A stretch of DNA of 64,000 nucleotides from Chloroflexota bacterium (GTDB lineage Bacteria > Chloroflexota > Anaerolineae > Anaerolineales > Villigracilaceae), in contig JACPYX010000020.1 of assembly GCA_016195815.1 (NCBI GenBank), positions 1 through 64,000 on the forward strand. The letters run 5' to 3'. A program made the position numbers and the translations under genes. Under the pieces are notes generated by a model. That model had not been told where the DNA came from. It saw nothing but the letters and a program-made list of their open reading frames with translations, and ran no database searches. This document shows, piece after piece, positions 34,580 to 42,508 of the stretch (positions are counted from its first letter, which is position 1; each line of letters opens with the position of its first letter).

Positions 34580-35833
34580 ATGCCCTCTCTCACCTGGCCA
34601 TCTAAGCATCTTTTGGCCCCCCAAGCGGCTGCCCTTATAAAAGACTCGATTATTCATCCAGATGGACGAGGCTATCCCGGTACCGTTCCTGAAAGCCGGC
34701 TTATCCTGGGAGATAATTTGGCGGTGATGGCGGCGCTCTTGCCTGAGTATGAGGGGCGGCTCAACTTGATCTATGCCGACCCACCCTTTTTCACAAACCG
34801 CAAATTTTCGGCTCGCATTGGACGCGGGGAGGACTCGCGGAGACCAAATGAATGGATATTAACTGAAGGCTATCCCGATGCTTGGCCCAACCTGGATGCT
34901 TATCTTGATTTCCTGTATCAGCGTCTGGCGCTGATGTATCGCCTTCTCGCTCCAAATGGTACGCTTTATCTTCACCTTGATTGGCATGCAAATTCCTATG
35001 CCCGCATCCTGCTCGATGAAATCTTCGGCCAGCAAAATTTGCTCAACGAAATCATCTGGACTTACCATGGCCCGTCACCGATTCGCAGTGCCTTCAATCG
35101 TAAGCACGATACCATTCTGGCCTATTTCAAAGGCAGTAACTATACATTTAATGCAGACGCCGTGCGAGAACCATATAACCCATCCACTCTGATGACATTT
35201 AAGGCCTCGCCTAAAGCCGGTTTTGGAAAAATTCCGAATCTTGAACGGGGTAAAGTTCCCGAAGACTGGTGGTACTTTCCGGTAGTTGCTCGTCTTCATA
35301 ATGAGCGTACCGGATATCCGACCCAAAAGCCCGAAAGCATGCTGCAGAGGATCATTCTAGCATCATCGAATCCGGGCGATTTTGTAGCCGACTTTTTCTG
35401 CGGCTCCGGTACAACGCCTGTCGTCGCAGCCCGGCTTGGACGCAAATTCATTGCATCAGACATTACATTACATGCAGTGCATACGACTCGTCGGAGATTG
35501 GTCGCGTCACAGGCTGAAGTTTTTTCATTGGAACGTGACGCATCTTTCCCTTTTCCCTTTTCAGATTCGGCGAAAATAAAAATTGCCGTTGAAAAGGATT
35601 TGGTAAGGATAGATACGCCTCTTCCGCTTGATTATTGGGAGTTGGATCCGGCTTGGGACGGGAAAATATTCAAGAGCGCTGCGCAGGCTCAACGTCCGGT
35701 GAGAAGCGGCGAAATATCCGGTGAAATGAAAATGCGCGTGCCCGCGCGGGTACAAGTAAAAACCGGGCGCAGGATTTGCGTCCGGTTGGTAACGGTGGCA
35801 GGAGAGATGTTTCAGTTGGTGCTAAACGTCTAA
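34580..35833 (+). CDS. DNA methyltransferase, N6-adenine/N4-cytosine type (beta order), orphan
   Basis: Protein of 417 aa. IYADPPFFTNRKF (motif IV, DPPF) comes before FVADFFCGSGTTPVVAARLGR (motif I), the beta-class order of type III Mod and related enzymes. YPTQKPESMLQRII is motif X. No restriction gene lies nearby. ATG 34580 is one base after the transpeptidase stop; longer upstream frames overlap that gene and are discounted. The 3' end overlaps the convergent 35822 gene by 12 nt. Confidence 0.88.
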   Translation: MPSLTWPSKHLLAPQAAALIKDSIIHPDGRGYPGTVPESRLILGDNLAVMAALLPEYEGRLNLIYADPPFFTNRKFSARIGRGEDSRRPNEWILTEGYPDAWPNLDAYLDFLYQRLALMYRLLAPNGTLYLHLDWHANSYARILLDEIFGQQNLLNEIIWTYHGPSPIRSAFNRKHDTILAYFKGSNYTFNADAVREPYNPSTLMTFKASPKAGFGKIPNLERGKVPEDWWYFPVVARLHNERTGYPTQKPESMLQRIILASSNPGDFVADFFCGSGTTPVVAARLGRKFIASDITLHAVHTTRRRLVASQAEVFSLERDASFPFPFSDSAKIKIAVEKDLVRIDTPLPLDYWELDPAWDGKIFKSAAQAQRPVRSGEISGEMKMRVPARVQVKTGRRICVRLVTVAGEMFQLVLNV

Positions 35834-36475
35834 CCTGTATCCAACGCCGCGGATGGTTTTCAGGAGTTTCGGTTTGAGGGGGTCAAGCTCGATGGCGCGC
35901 CGCAGCCATGACACATGAACATCTAGTGTGCGCGTATCGCCGGTGTAATTTGTTTCCCAAACTTTTTTGAACAGGGAATCGCGTTCTACAACTTCTCCAT
36001 GCTTGTCCATCAGAAGTTGTAGAAGCGTAACGAGGCGCGGCGTTAGTTTGGTATTCCTGCCGAGGCATTTCACGCGGCGGTGTTCAAGGTCAAGGCGGAT
36101 GGGGCCGACATGCACAACATTCTTTCCGTCGCCGGGCAGCAGTGGCTTGATTCGATTCGATAACTTTTGAACAGTGAATGGCAGAATCAGCACGGTATCG
36201 GCAATGTCCTTGTCAACCCTGGCTTCTTTCGCAAGCACGAGGATGATGGGATATTTTGAGTTTTTATCGCGTATGGATTGACAAATACGCAGGCCGCTGC
36301 TGCGAAGTGATGCGGCATTGACAACGACCAAACTTGGATTTATTTTTTCCAAACGCGCTACGGCCGCCTCGCCGCTTTTCGCGATGTGAACTTCAAATCC
36401 CTTCTTCTGCAATTCACTTGCGAAAGAAGGGATGTCTGCGTGCCTGCCCTCGATAACCAGAAGGGTATCTGTCAT
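35822..36475 (-). CDS. OmpR/PhoB-type response regulator with degenerate receiver
   Basis: Protein of 217 aa. Receiver-like domain (1-112), then an OmpR-type winged helix (RVKCLGRNTKLTPRLVTLLQLLMDKHGEVVERDSLFKKVW...RTIRGVGYRLDV). The phosphoacceptor Asp of 'PDLVLLD' is replaced by N53 (PSLVVVN), the acidic pair at the N-terminus by EG, and the conserved Lys is missing (ILPF). Phosphorylation is therefore unlikely. No sensor kinase is next to it. Confidence 0.88.
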   Translation of the reverse strand: MTDTLLVIEGRHADIPSFASELQKKGFEVHIAKSGEAAVARLEKINPSLVVVNAASLRSSGLRICQSIRDKNSKYPIILVLAKEARVDKDIADTVLILPFTVQKLSNRIKPLLPGDGKNVVHVGPIRLDLEHRRVKCLGRNTKLTPRLVTLLQLLMDKHGEVVERDSLFKKVWETNYTGDTRTLDVHVSWLRRAIELDPLKPKLLKTIRGVGYRLDV

Positions 36476-36617
36476 GTTATAAAAGATAATTCTTTATGTT
36501 TGATTTCATTTCTTAGGATGATTCATTATACACCAAATCTTAACAAACTATGTCAACCCGTTGGTACCATTCTTTAACGTTCAGGTTTTTGTTTTAAGAT
36601 TATAACGCGCGAACGGC

Positions 36618-36646
36618 TTGACGGTGCTTTCTTTATCTGGTATATT
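36618..36646 (+). promoter_or_regulatory. Promoter of tRNA-fMet
   Basis: TTGACG (36618-36623), 17-nt spacer, TATATT (36641-36646), 13 nt before the mature 5' end. Confidence 0.65.
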
Positions 36647-36659
36647 CTGCGGGCTTCGA

Positions 36660-36732
36660 TGCGGGGTGGAGCAGTGGCAGCTCGTCGGGCTCATAACCCG
36701 AAGGTCGCAGGTTCAAGTCCTGCCCCCGCTAC
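36660..36732 (+). tRNA. Initiator tRNA-Met (CAT)
   Basis: Anticodon stem TCGGG-CTCATAA-CCCGA with three consecutive G-C pairs and anticodon CAT, T-arm CAGGTTCAAGTCCTG, and a mismatch at position 1:72 of the acceptor stem (T opposite T), both features of initiators. CCA is not encoded. Confidence 0.93.
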
Positions 36733-36737
36733 CTTTA

Positions 36738-36770
36738 GAAAAAGACCGTGCTCAAGCATGGTCTTTTTTG
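36738..36770 (+). terminator. Terminator after tRNA-fMet
   Basis: AAAAAGACCGTGCT CAA GCATGGTCTTTTTT with a T-run of six. It also lies 3' of the convergent 36795 gene. Confidence 0.85.
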
Positions 36771-36794
36771 TTTGCCGCTTCGGTGGACAAACGC

Positions 36795-37580
36795 TTACCA
36801 CTTTGTATCGGCTGTCGTGCTGACGCCCGCTGATTTTCCCACGCGTTTATACATCGTGACGTTTGTGAATGGCTCTCCAAGCAATCCATCGTGAATGGCC
36901 CACGATCGCAAACGGATTCTGCTTTGCGCTTCTCTGCGACGAAAGGTGGAGTCGTCAAGTTGTTTCAGCAGGTCGCCATTTTCGAAAAACCCGGTGTGAA
37001 TGCGTTCCATCAACTTGCGTCCCTGCTGATAGGCGAAACCATAGCGCTCGAAGATGACGGCGTTATGATAATACAATGGCTCAACGAAATACATTTCGTG
37101 CCCCAGGTCTTCGACAAAGTTCTCGAATGCGATCACGGCCTGGCTTAAAAGCCGTAGCCCGTGACGAACCTGACCCGGCGCGAGTCCCGCTTCGAGGGCG
37201 GCTTTCTCAGCCTCGAGATTTCGGATGAGCGTGCCAAACTTTGTTGCGCGGCCATCGGGCATTTTGTCCACGTCGAAACGCGGAGATTCTGGATCGTTCA
37301 GGACGTAGAGCAGGATATGGATCTGTCCGTTCATCGTGTCGGTCAGGTGTCCGTAAAGAATCGGGTCGGGAAAATCTGCTTGATGAAAAAGCGAGAACTC
37401 AGCGGATGGATTCCCCGGCATCCATTTGGCGCGTACAAGCGATTGTCCTTGAGAATCGATAAAATCGGGGGGAATGTTGAATCGTTCGAGCAGCTCTCTC
37501 GGTACGAGTCCGCAATAGATCGCGCGTTTGTGTTCTTCCGAGAGCAGGTTGATGCCGCCGATTGTGGATGGTTGGCTCAT
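36795..37580 (-). CDS. Hypothetical conserved protein (261 aa)
   Basis: No family recognised. The sequence is soluble with many helices; it contains NLLSEEHKRAIYCGLVPRELLERF near the N-terminus and a region rich in aromatic and charged residues (HEMYFVEPLYYHNAVIFERYGFAYQQG). Lies between tRNA-fMet and smpB on the minus strand. Codon use looks like that of its neighbours, so it is probably a resident gene. Confidence 0.75.
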   Translation of the reverse strand: MSQPSTIGGINLLSEEHKRAIYCGLVPRELLERFNIPPDFIDSQGQSLVRAKWMPGNPSAEFSLFHQADFPDPILYGHLTDTMNGQIHILLYVLNDPESPRFDVDKMPDGRATKFGTLIRNLEAEKAALEAGLAPGQVRHGLRLLSQAVIAFENFVEDLGHEMYFVEPLYYHNAVIFERYGFAYQQGRKLMERIHTGFFENGDLLKQLDDSTFRRREAQSRIRLRSWAIHDGLLGEPFTNVTMYKRVGKSAGVSTTADTKW

Positions 37581-37613
37581 TTTTTATATTTTATCCCGCA
37601 ATCAAATTTGTTT

Positions 37614-38072
37614 CTATCTTACCCGGCCTTCCCGATCCTGTTCGCGTGCCATATCGCGCTTGGCGATCGCGGCGCGTTTATCAAAAGCTTTCTTGCCCCG
37701 CGCCAGTGCGATCTCTATCTTGGCGCGCCCATCTTTCAAATAAACCTTGGTCGGGACGACCGTCATTCCTTTTTGCTTTACAGCCTCCCACATTTCACGG
37801 ATTTGTTTTTTGTGCAGAAGTAAACGACGCTTCCGTTTTGGGTCATGGTTGAAGCGATTGGCCTGTGCATAAGGCGCGATATTCGACTCAACCAGCCAGG
37901 CATTTCGCCCGTCTTCGATATCGACATAGGATTCGACGATGCTCATTTGTCCGGCGCGGATGGACTTGATCTCGCTTCCCTGCAATGCCAGACCCGCTTC
38001 AAACCTCTCAAGCAAAAAATATTCAAAACCAGCCTTGCGGTTGGTTGCAACAATCTTAACGTCTTCACCCAT
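37614..38072 (-). CDS. smpB: SsrA-binding protein SmpB
   Basis: Protein of 152 aa that carries tmRNA to stalled ribosomes. NRKAGFEYFLLERFEAGLALQGSEIKSIR and ALARGKKAFDKRAAIAKRDM are the conserved N-terminal barrel and C-terminal basic tail. No tmRNA gene was found in the window. Confidence 0.95.
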   Translation of the reverse strand: MGEDVKIVATNRKAGFEYFLLERFEAGLALQGSEIKSIRAGQMSIVESYVDIEDGRNAWLVESNIAPYAQANRFNHDPKRKRRLLLHKKQIREMWEAVKQKGMTVVPTKVYLKDGRAKIEIALARGKKAFDKRAAIAKRDMAREQDREGRVR

Positions 38073-38109
38073 GTAATTTCATTCTAACACAATCAATAAC
38101 TGCAAATGA

Positions 38110-39387
38110 TCAGCCCCATTTCCAGATGGCCAGCCCGGCCAGTGTGCGAGCCGCGGCGAAAACGAACAACGCCGGGATCAATCCAATCTCATTCGCGACA
38201 AGAGGCCCGGCCAATGAACCCGCCAAAATGGACGCGTTCAGAATTACGTTGTACCATGCCAGATAAGCGGGGCGGTCGTGCGCGGGGATGTGTTCCAGCA
38301 GGTAGTTGGCATACGCGCCGGCCGCCAGCGCCCAACTCAAACCGCCCAATGATGAGAGGCCATAGAATTGCAAGGCTGTGCGTGAGATCGCCAGAAGAAA
38401 TGGATACAGCCCCATGCCGATCACGCCCAGCGCGGTGACTTGTTTGTGCCCAAGCCTGTGGACGATGCGCCTCAGTTGCGTTGAACCGGCCAGAACGATC
38501 AGGTAAAACAACGCCGAACTGATTCCGATCTGTTGATCCGTCAGATTTAAGTTATACACCTGGTAAAGCGGGAACAATGGCAAAGCCAGATATTGGGCCA
38601 GATGAAATCCAAACATGACCACCAGCACTTTTCGAAAGCCGGTAGACCAGACGTCGGCGCGGATGGCAGAAAGTACGCCGTGCCTGGCGGACAAAAAGCC
38701 TGAGCGCCGCGCCGCTCTTTCGGGACCCTGAACCGGTTCCAGTTCCGAAAGAGGCGGGCGCGCGTCTGAGGAGGCCAGCGGTCTGATAAAGTAGAGATGC
38801 AGGCTGCTCATCGCCGCGCCTATAAATCCGATCGCAAAAACAATTTGATATCCGATGGGGAAGTCAAAACGTTCGAGCAAATAACCGCTTCCGAGCGAGG
38901 TAGCCACATACGCGACTGATAACACCACATTGCGGATGCCCGCCACGTGGGCGCGATACTCGTCTGGCACGGCGGACGCAAATAAGGCGTTGAAGCCAAC
39001 TGAGAGCGGCGTGAGCGGAATTGCCATGACCAATGCAAGGACAACCAGCGCCCAGACTTGCCCTGCGTCGCCGAAGAACCAGGGAAGCATGGCCCAAAAC
39101 AGAAAGCCGATGCGATAGAGGACGGATGTCCAGAAAACAGCCGGGCCGATGGGACGCTTCGCGATCCAGTGTCCGGCCGGGATGGCCAGCATAAGGCTGA
39201 CGACCGCCGCGCTGGCATCCAACATGCCAAGCTGAAAGCCGTTGGCGCCGAGCCGGGTGGCGTAGATTTTCAGGAAATTGATGGAAGAGCCGCTCAGTAC
39301 GCCAAACCAGCCAATATCAAAGTAGAGATGGATGAAATTGGCCCGGTATTCTTTAGGGATATCGGTCTTGAAAATTCTTGAGACCAC
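38110..39387 (-). CDS. MFS transporter
   Basis: Protein of about 425 aa with ten to twelve membrane segments; MLAIPAGHWIAKRPIGPAVFW resembles the MFS loop 2-3 motif and AHVAGIRNVVLSVAYVATSLGSGYLLERF a later motif. Substrate unknown. GTG 39387 is proposed: TATAAT lies 6 nt upstream, a leaderless pattern; a start at 39429 is possible but lies beyond the -10 box. Confidence 0.8.
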   Translation of the reverse strand: MVSRIFKTDIPKEYRANFIHLYFDIGWFGVLSGSSINFLKIYATRLGANGFQLGMLDASAAVVSLMLAIPAGHWIAKRPIGPAVFWTSVLYRIGFLFWAMLPWFFGDAGQVWALVVLALVMAIPLTPLSVGFNALFASAVPDEYRAHVAGIRNVVLSVAYVATSLGSGYLLERFDFPIGYQIVFAIGFIGAAMSSLHLYFIRPLASSDARPPLSELEPVQGPERAARRSGFLSARHGVLSAIRADVWSTGFRKVLVVMFGFHLAQYLALPLFPLYQVYNLNLTDQQIGISSALFYLIVLAGSTQLRRIVHRLGHKQVTALGVIGMGLYPFLLAISRTALQFYGLSSLGGLSWALAAGAYANYLLEHIPAHDRPAYLAWYNVILNASILAGSLAGPLVANEIGLIPALFVFAAARTLAGLAIWKWG

Positions 39388-39450
39388 GTGAAGATTATAA
39401 TGGTTCAAAGGCTTTGTGTGATGTGTCAAGTGTCAGATTTTTGGATGCTT

Positions 39451-39645
39451 ATGTTTAATCTTCGCCGTCATTTTCTGCTCGATCCCTCTGTTGCATTTCT
39501 AAATCATGGCTCATTTGGGGCCGCGCCAGAGCCTGTATTCTATGAATATCAACGCTGGCAGATGGATCTGGAACGTCAGCCGGTTGAATTTTTGGGCCGC
39601 CGTCATAATGAATTGATGCGAACTTCGCGCGCCATTTTGACTTAA
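39451..39645 (+). pseudogene. N-terminal fragment of a class V aminotransferase
   Basis: Sixty-four codons, MFNLRRHFLLDPSVAFLNHGSFGAAPEPVF..., match the start of the intact gene at 55811 (HFLLDPNVVFLNHGSFGASPKPVF) until RTSRAIL, where the frame meets TTAATATTCAAATGGATAAAG, a sequence that occurs just upstream of 55811. The PLP lysine region is absent, so it cannot be functional. Confidence 0.85.
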
Positions 39646-39680
39646 TATTCAAATGGATAAAGTCTAGCTTAGGATAGAGG
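39642..39680. repeat. Short repeat shared with 55741-55780, copy 1
   Basis: TTAATATTCAAAtGGATAAAG and the next 18 nt match 55741-55780 at about 85 percent. It forms the stop codon of the aminotransferase fragment and overlaps the 3' end of the TetR gene. Confidence 0.7.
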
Positions 39681-40280
39681 CTTGCCTAATACCATCTGGT
39701 TCATTGCAAAGAGCATCATCTCGCGAATGCTGAAACGATCCAATATCACGTGAGAGACGTTGCCTTCCAATATAAGAGAAATGATGCCGTGCAATTGTCC
39801 CCATACAGTTAGGGCCATGATCTCCGGTGGAGCAGGACGCAAAACGCCGGCATCCTGGCAGGCGCGTACAATATCCACCACGCGCTCAAAGTTCTTGCGG
39901 GATATTTCAACAAAGGCGGGATAATCTTTTTCCTTTTCCAAAATGCCCGAAAACATGATATGAAACGTATCCCTGTTGTTCAAGGCGAATTGAACATACA
40001 CCCACGCGCCCTCCAATAATTGTTGTTTTGGATCACTGGCATATGGCGAAACAGCGGCATCCAGTTCGGCATAGAGTTGTTTGAAACCCTCGGTGGAGAT
40101 AGCCGCGATCAGCGATTGCTTATCAGTAAAATGCGCATACGGCGCAGAGTGGCTGACCCCGGCCCTTTTCGCTACCTTCCGCAGACTTAACCCACCGACA
40201 CCCTCTTTCGACAAAATTTTAATTCCTGCTTCGATGAGCGCGTTTTTTAAATCTCCATGATGATATTTTGGGGATGGCAT
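39669..40280 (-). CDS. TetR/AcrR-family regulator
   Basis: Protein of 203 aa. HTH SLRKVAKRAGVSHSAPYAHFTDKQSLI at about 33-59, a classic TetR DNA-binding domain; the C-terminal ligand domain (residues 85-200) has FHIMFSG and WGQLHGIISLILEG, a WHG-type TetR C-terminus. Divergent from the aldolase operon, with two palindromes in the shared gap that overlap the operon promoter, so it most likely represses that operon and itself. Confidence 0.9.
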   Translation of the reverse strand: MPSPKYHHGDLKNALIEAGIKILSKEGVGGLSLRKVAKRAGVSHSAPYAHFTDKQSLIAAISTEGFKQLYAELDAAVSPYASDPKQQLLEGAWVYVQFALNNRDTFHIMFSGILEKEKDYPAFVEISRKNFERVVDIVRACQDAGVLRPAPPEIMALTVWGQLHGIISLILEGNVSHVILDRFSIREMMLFAMNQMVLGKPLS

Positions 40281-40299
40281 GAATAAATCTTAAGTCTAA

Positions 40300-40318
40300 A
40301 TCTTGACATAGTCAAGAT
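40300..40318. promoter_or_regulatory. TetR operator site 1
   Basis: ATCTTGACATAGTCAAGAT, palindromic, covers the -35 box. Centre lies 30 bp (three turns) from site 2. Confidence 0.65.
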
Positions 40319-40331
40319 GATATCTTAAAAT
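40303..40331 (+). promoter_or_regulatory. Promoter of the aldolase operon
   Basis: TTGACA (40303-40308), exact consensus -35, 17-nt spacer, TAAAAT (40326-40331). Both operator palindromes overlap or abut it. Confidence 0.75.
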
Positions 40332-40348
40332 CTGGACACTGTCTAGTT
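40330..40348. promoter_or_regulatory. TetR operator site 2
   Basis: ATCTGGACACTGTCTAGTT; half-sites resemble site 1. It lies over the expected transcription start. Confidence 0.6.
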
Positions 40349-40365
40349 TATAAATGCGGAGGCCT

Positions 40366-41052
40366 ATGAGCCCATTTGATCCTTCAAAAAAACAAGTTGT
40401 CGAAGTTGCGCAGGAACTGGTCCGGAAGGGATATCTGATGGCAACCGGGGGAAATTTGTCGTTGCGGATTGCCGGACAGGACGCTTTTGCCATCACCCCC
40501 TCAAATTACGATTACATGAAAATGACCCCCAACGACGTATGTATTCTGGGCTTCGATTTGGCTTTGCTTGAGGGACACCTTAAACCATCGGTTGAATCTG
40601 CCATGCACGGTGCAATCTACCAGGTTCGTCGTGATGTCAATGCCATCGTTCATACCCACCAGGTTTATGCCAGCGCACTAACGTTGATCAAAGCACCGAT
40701 CCCTGCCTTGTTCGATGAGCAGGCGCGCTTCCTGGGCCGCAGCGTTGAAATTATCCCTTATGCGCCATCGGGAACAGGATTCTTGAAAAGCGCAGTCGCA
40801 AAGCATGTGCGGAATCACAACAACGCTTTTATGATGCAAAACCACGGTGCGCTGGTCTTTGGTCACAACATGGAACGCGCCATCCATAATGTTGAAATCC
40901 TGGAAAAATGCTCGCTGGCATATCTGCTGGCAATTTGCTCTGAACGTAATGTAAGCAAAATTCCACTGGCTGTGCGCGAGATTGCGTTTTCAAAATTGCG
41001 GAATGACCAAAAGAAAATTGCAAAAGGCGGGAGCGTGACAAGTGGAGAATAA
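40366..41052 (+). CDS. Class II aldolase (fuculose-phosphate aldolase family)
   Basis: Protein of 228 aa. GNLSLR (phosphate-binding), E77, Zn ligands H97 and H99 (VHTHQVY) and H160 (QNHGAL) match L-fuculose-1-P or L-ribulose-5-P-type enzymes. GCGGAGG precedes ATG 40366. It would cleave a phosphorylated sugar made by the FGGY kinase encoded downstream. First gene of the four-gene operon. Confidence 0.9.
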   Translation: MSPFDPSKKQVVEVAQELVRKGYLMATGGNLSLRIAGQDAFAITPSNYDYMKMTPNDVCILGFDLALLEGHLKPSVESAMHGAIYQVRRDVNAIVHTHQVYASALTLIKAPIPALFDEQARFLGRSVEIIPYAPSGTGFLKSAVAKHVRNHNNAFMMQNHGALVFGHNMERAIHNVEILEKCSLAYLLAICSERNVSKIPLAVREIAFSKLRNDQKKIAKGGSVTSGE

Positions 41053-41053
41053 A

Positions 41054-42499
41054 ATGGACGAACAGAAATATGCAATCAGCGAGTATCACGACATACAAGC
41101 AATTTATGCAAAGCTGGATAATCTCATCAGCAAACCCATGCGCCCGGTTAAGCGTGAGAGGATGCAGGGATTTCTCGATTATTTCGACAACCGGTGCAAA
41201 CGCTCAAAAATGCTGATAGGCGAGGCGCAAAAATATATTCCCGGCGGCGTGCAACACAATCTTGCATTCAACTATCCTTTTCCCATCGCTATTGAAAAGG
41301 CAGATGGCGCCTATTTGTGGGACGCCGATGGAAATCAATATATTGATTTCCTGCAAGCAGGCGGCCCGACCATGCTGGGCAGCAACTATGCTCCGGTGCG
41401 CGAAAAAATATTCGAACTGCTCAAAACTTGCGGCCCGGTCACGGGCCTGTTCCATGAATATGAATTAAAGCTGGCGCAGCTCGTCAATCGTTTCATGCCC
41501 GCCGTGGAAATGTTCCGCATGTTGGGATCAGGAACCGAAAGTGTAATGGCGGCCATCCGCGCTGCGCGGGCCTTCACAAAAAAGAGATATGTCATCAAAG
41601 TCGGCGGCGCGTATCACGGCTGGAGCGACCAGATGGTTTACGGATTGCATGTTCCGGGCACAGGCCGGCTTGAAGCGACAGGCATTCCACGCGGAGCAAA
41701 CGCCGCGACGGAGGAATTTTTTCCAAACAGCCTCAGCGCGTTGAAACGTCATTTAATGGTCAACCGCTTAAGGGGCGGAACCGCAGCGGTCATAGTTGAA
41801 CCGCTCGGACCCGAATCGGGCACGCGTCCCGTTTCGTTTGACTTCAATCAAAATGTGCGCGAACTTTGCGATGAATTCGGCGCGCTTCTTATCTTCGACG
41901 AAGTCGTGACCGGCTTCCGTCTTGGCTTGGGAGGCGCTCAAGGTTTCTTCGGCGTCAAGCCCGATCTGACGGTGTTCGGCAAATGCATTTCTGGCGGTTA
42001 CCCGATGGCTGGGGGCGTGGGCGGGCGCGCCGATGTGATGATGTGCTTCGCGGCTGGCATTGGAGGCACAGGCGAACGCGCTTACATCGGCGGGACGCTT
42101 TCTGCGAACCCACTTTCATGCGCGGCTGGATATTACTCGCTTCTTGAAATGGAGCGAACGAATGCTCCAGTCATTGCGGGACGTGCAGGCGACCGGCTTG
42201 CAAAAGGTTTGCAGGACACCGTCGAAAAATATGACCTGCCTTTTGTCGTTTACAACCAGGGTTCGATTGTTCATCTTGAAACGTCGGGCGTGATGCTGCT
42301 TGATTTTCGCAATCCACTGCGCCTGGCGCATGAACTTAAGCCGCGTAAACACATGATGGAAGAAATGGGCGCGGCCTATATGTCGCAGGGATTGATCACG
42401 CTGGCGGGCTCGCGCATGTATACGTCCATGGCGGATACGGACGAAGTCATTGACAATGCATTGAATAAATTTGAAACCGTGCTATCGGCTTGCGTATAA
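41054..42499 (+). CDS. Class III aminotransferase (glutamate-1-semialdehyde aminomutase-like)
   Basis: Protein of 481 aa. PLP Lys K310 (VFGKCISGGYPM), D282 (IFDEVVTGFRL), and GSGTESVMAAIRAARAFT. Similar to GSAM-type aminomutases but with about 60 extra N-terminal residues and no heme-pathway genes near. Overlap with the aldolase operon suggests it acts on an amino-sugar alcohol or amino acid made or used there. Start ATG 41054 with GGAG upstream. Confidence 0.88.
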   Translation: MDEQKYAISEYHDIQAIYAKLDNLISKPMRPVKRERMQGFLDYFDNRCKRSKMLIGEAQKYIPGGVQHNLAFNYPFPIAIEKADGAYLWDADGNQYIDFLQAGGPTMLGSNYAPVREKIFELLKTCGPVTGLFHEYELKLAQLVNRFMPAVEMFRMLGSGTESVMAAIRAARAFTKKRYVIKVGGAYHGWSDQMVYGLHVPGTGRLEATGIPRGANAATEEFFPNSLSALKRHLMVNRLRGGTAAVIVEPLGPESGTRPVSFDFNQNVRELCDEFGALLIFDEVVTGFRLGLGGAQGFFGVKPDLTVFGKCISGGYPMAGGVGGRADVMMCFAAGIGGTGERAYIGGTLSANPLSCAAGYYSLLEMERTNAPVIAGRAGDRLAKGLQDTVEKYDLPFVVYNQGSIVHLETSGVMLLDFRNPLRLAHELKPRKHMMEEMGAAYMSQGLITLAGSRMYTSMADTDEVIDNALNKFETVLSACV

Positions 42500-42508
42500 A
42501 GGAGCATA

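Noticed and set aside
34580-35833. Restriction-modification or phage-defence system
   Set aside because: No nuclease, helicase or specificity gene lies next to the methylase.
41054-42499. Heme-pathway glutamate-1-semialdehyde aminomutase (hemL)
   Set aside because: The protein has an N-terminal extension and lies in a sugar-catabolic operon with no other heme genes; family-level assignment is safer.
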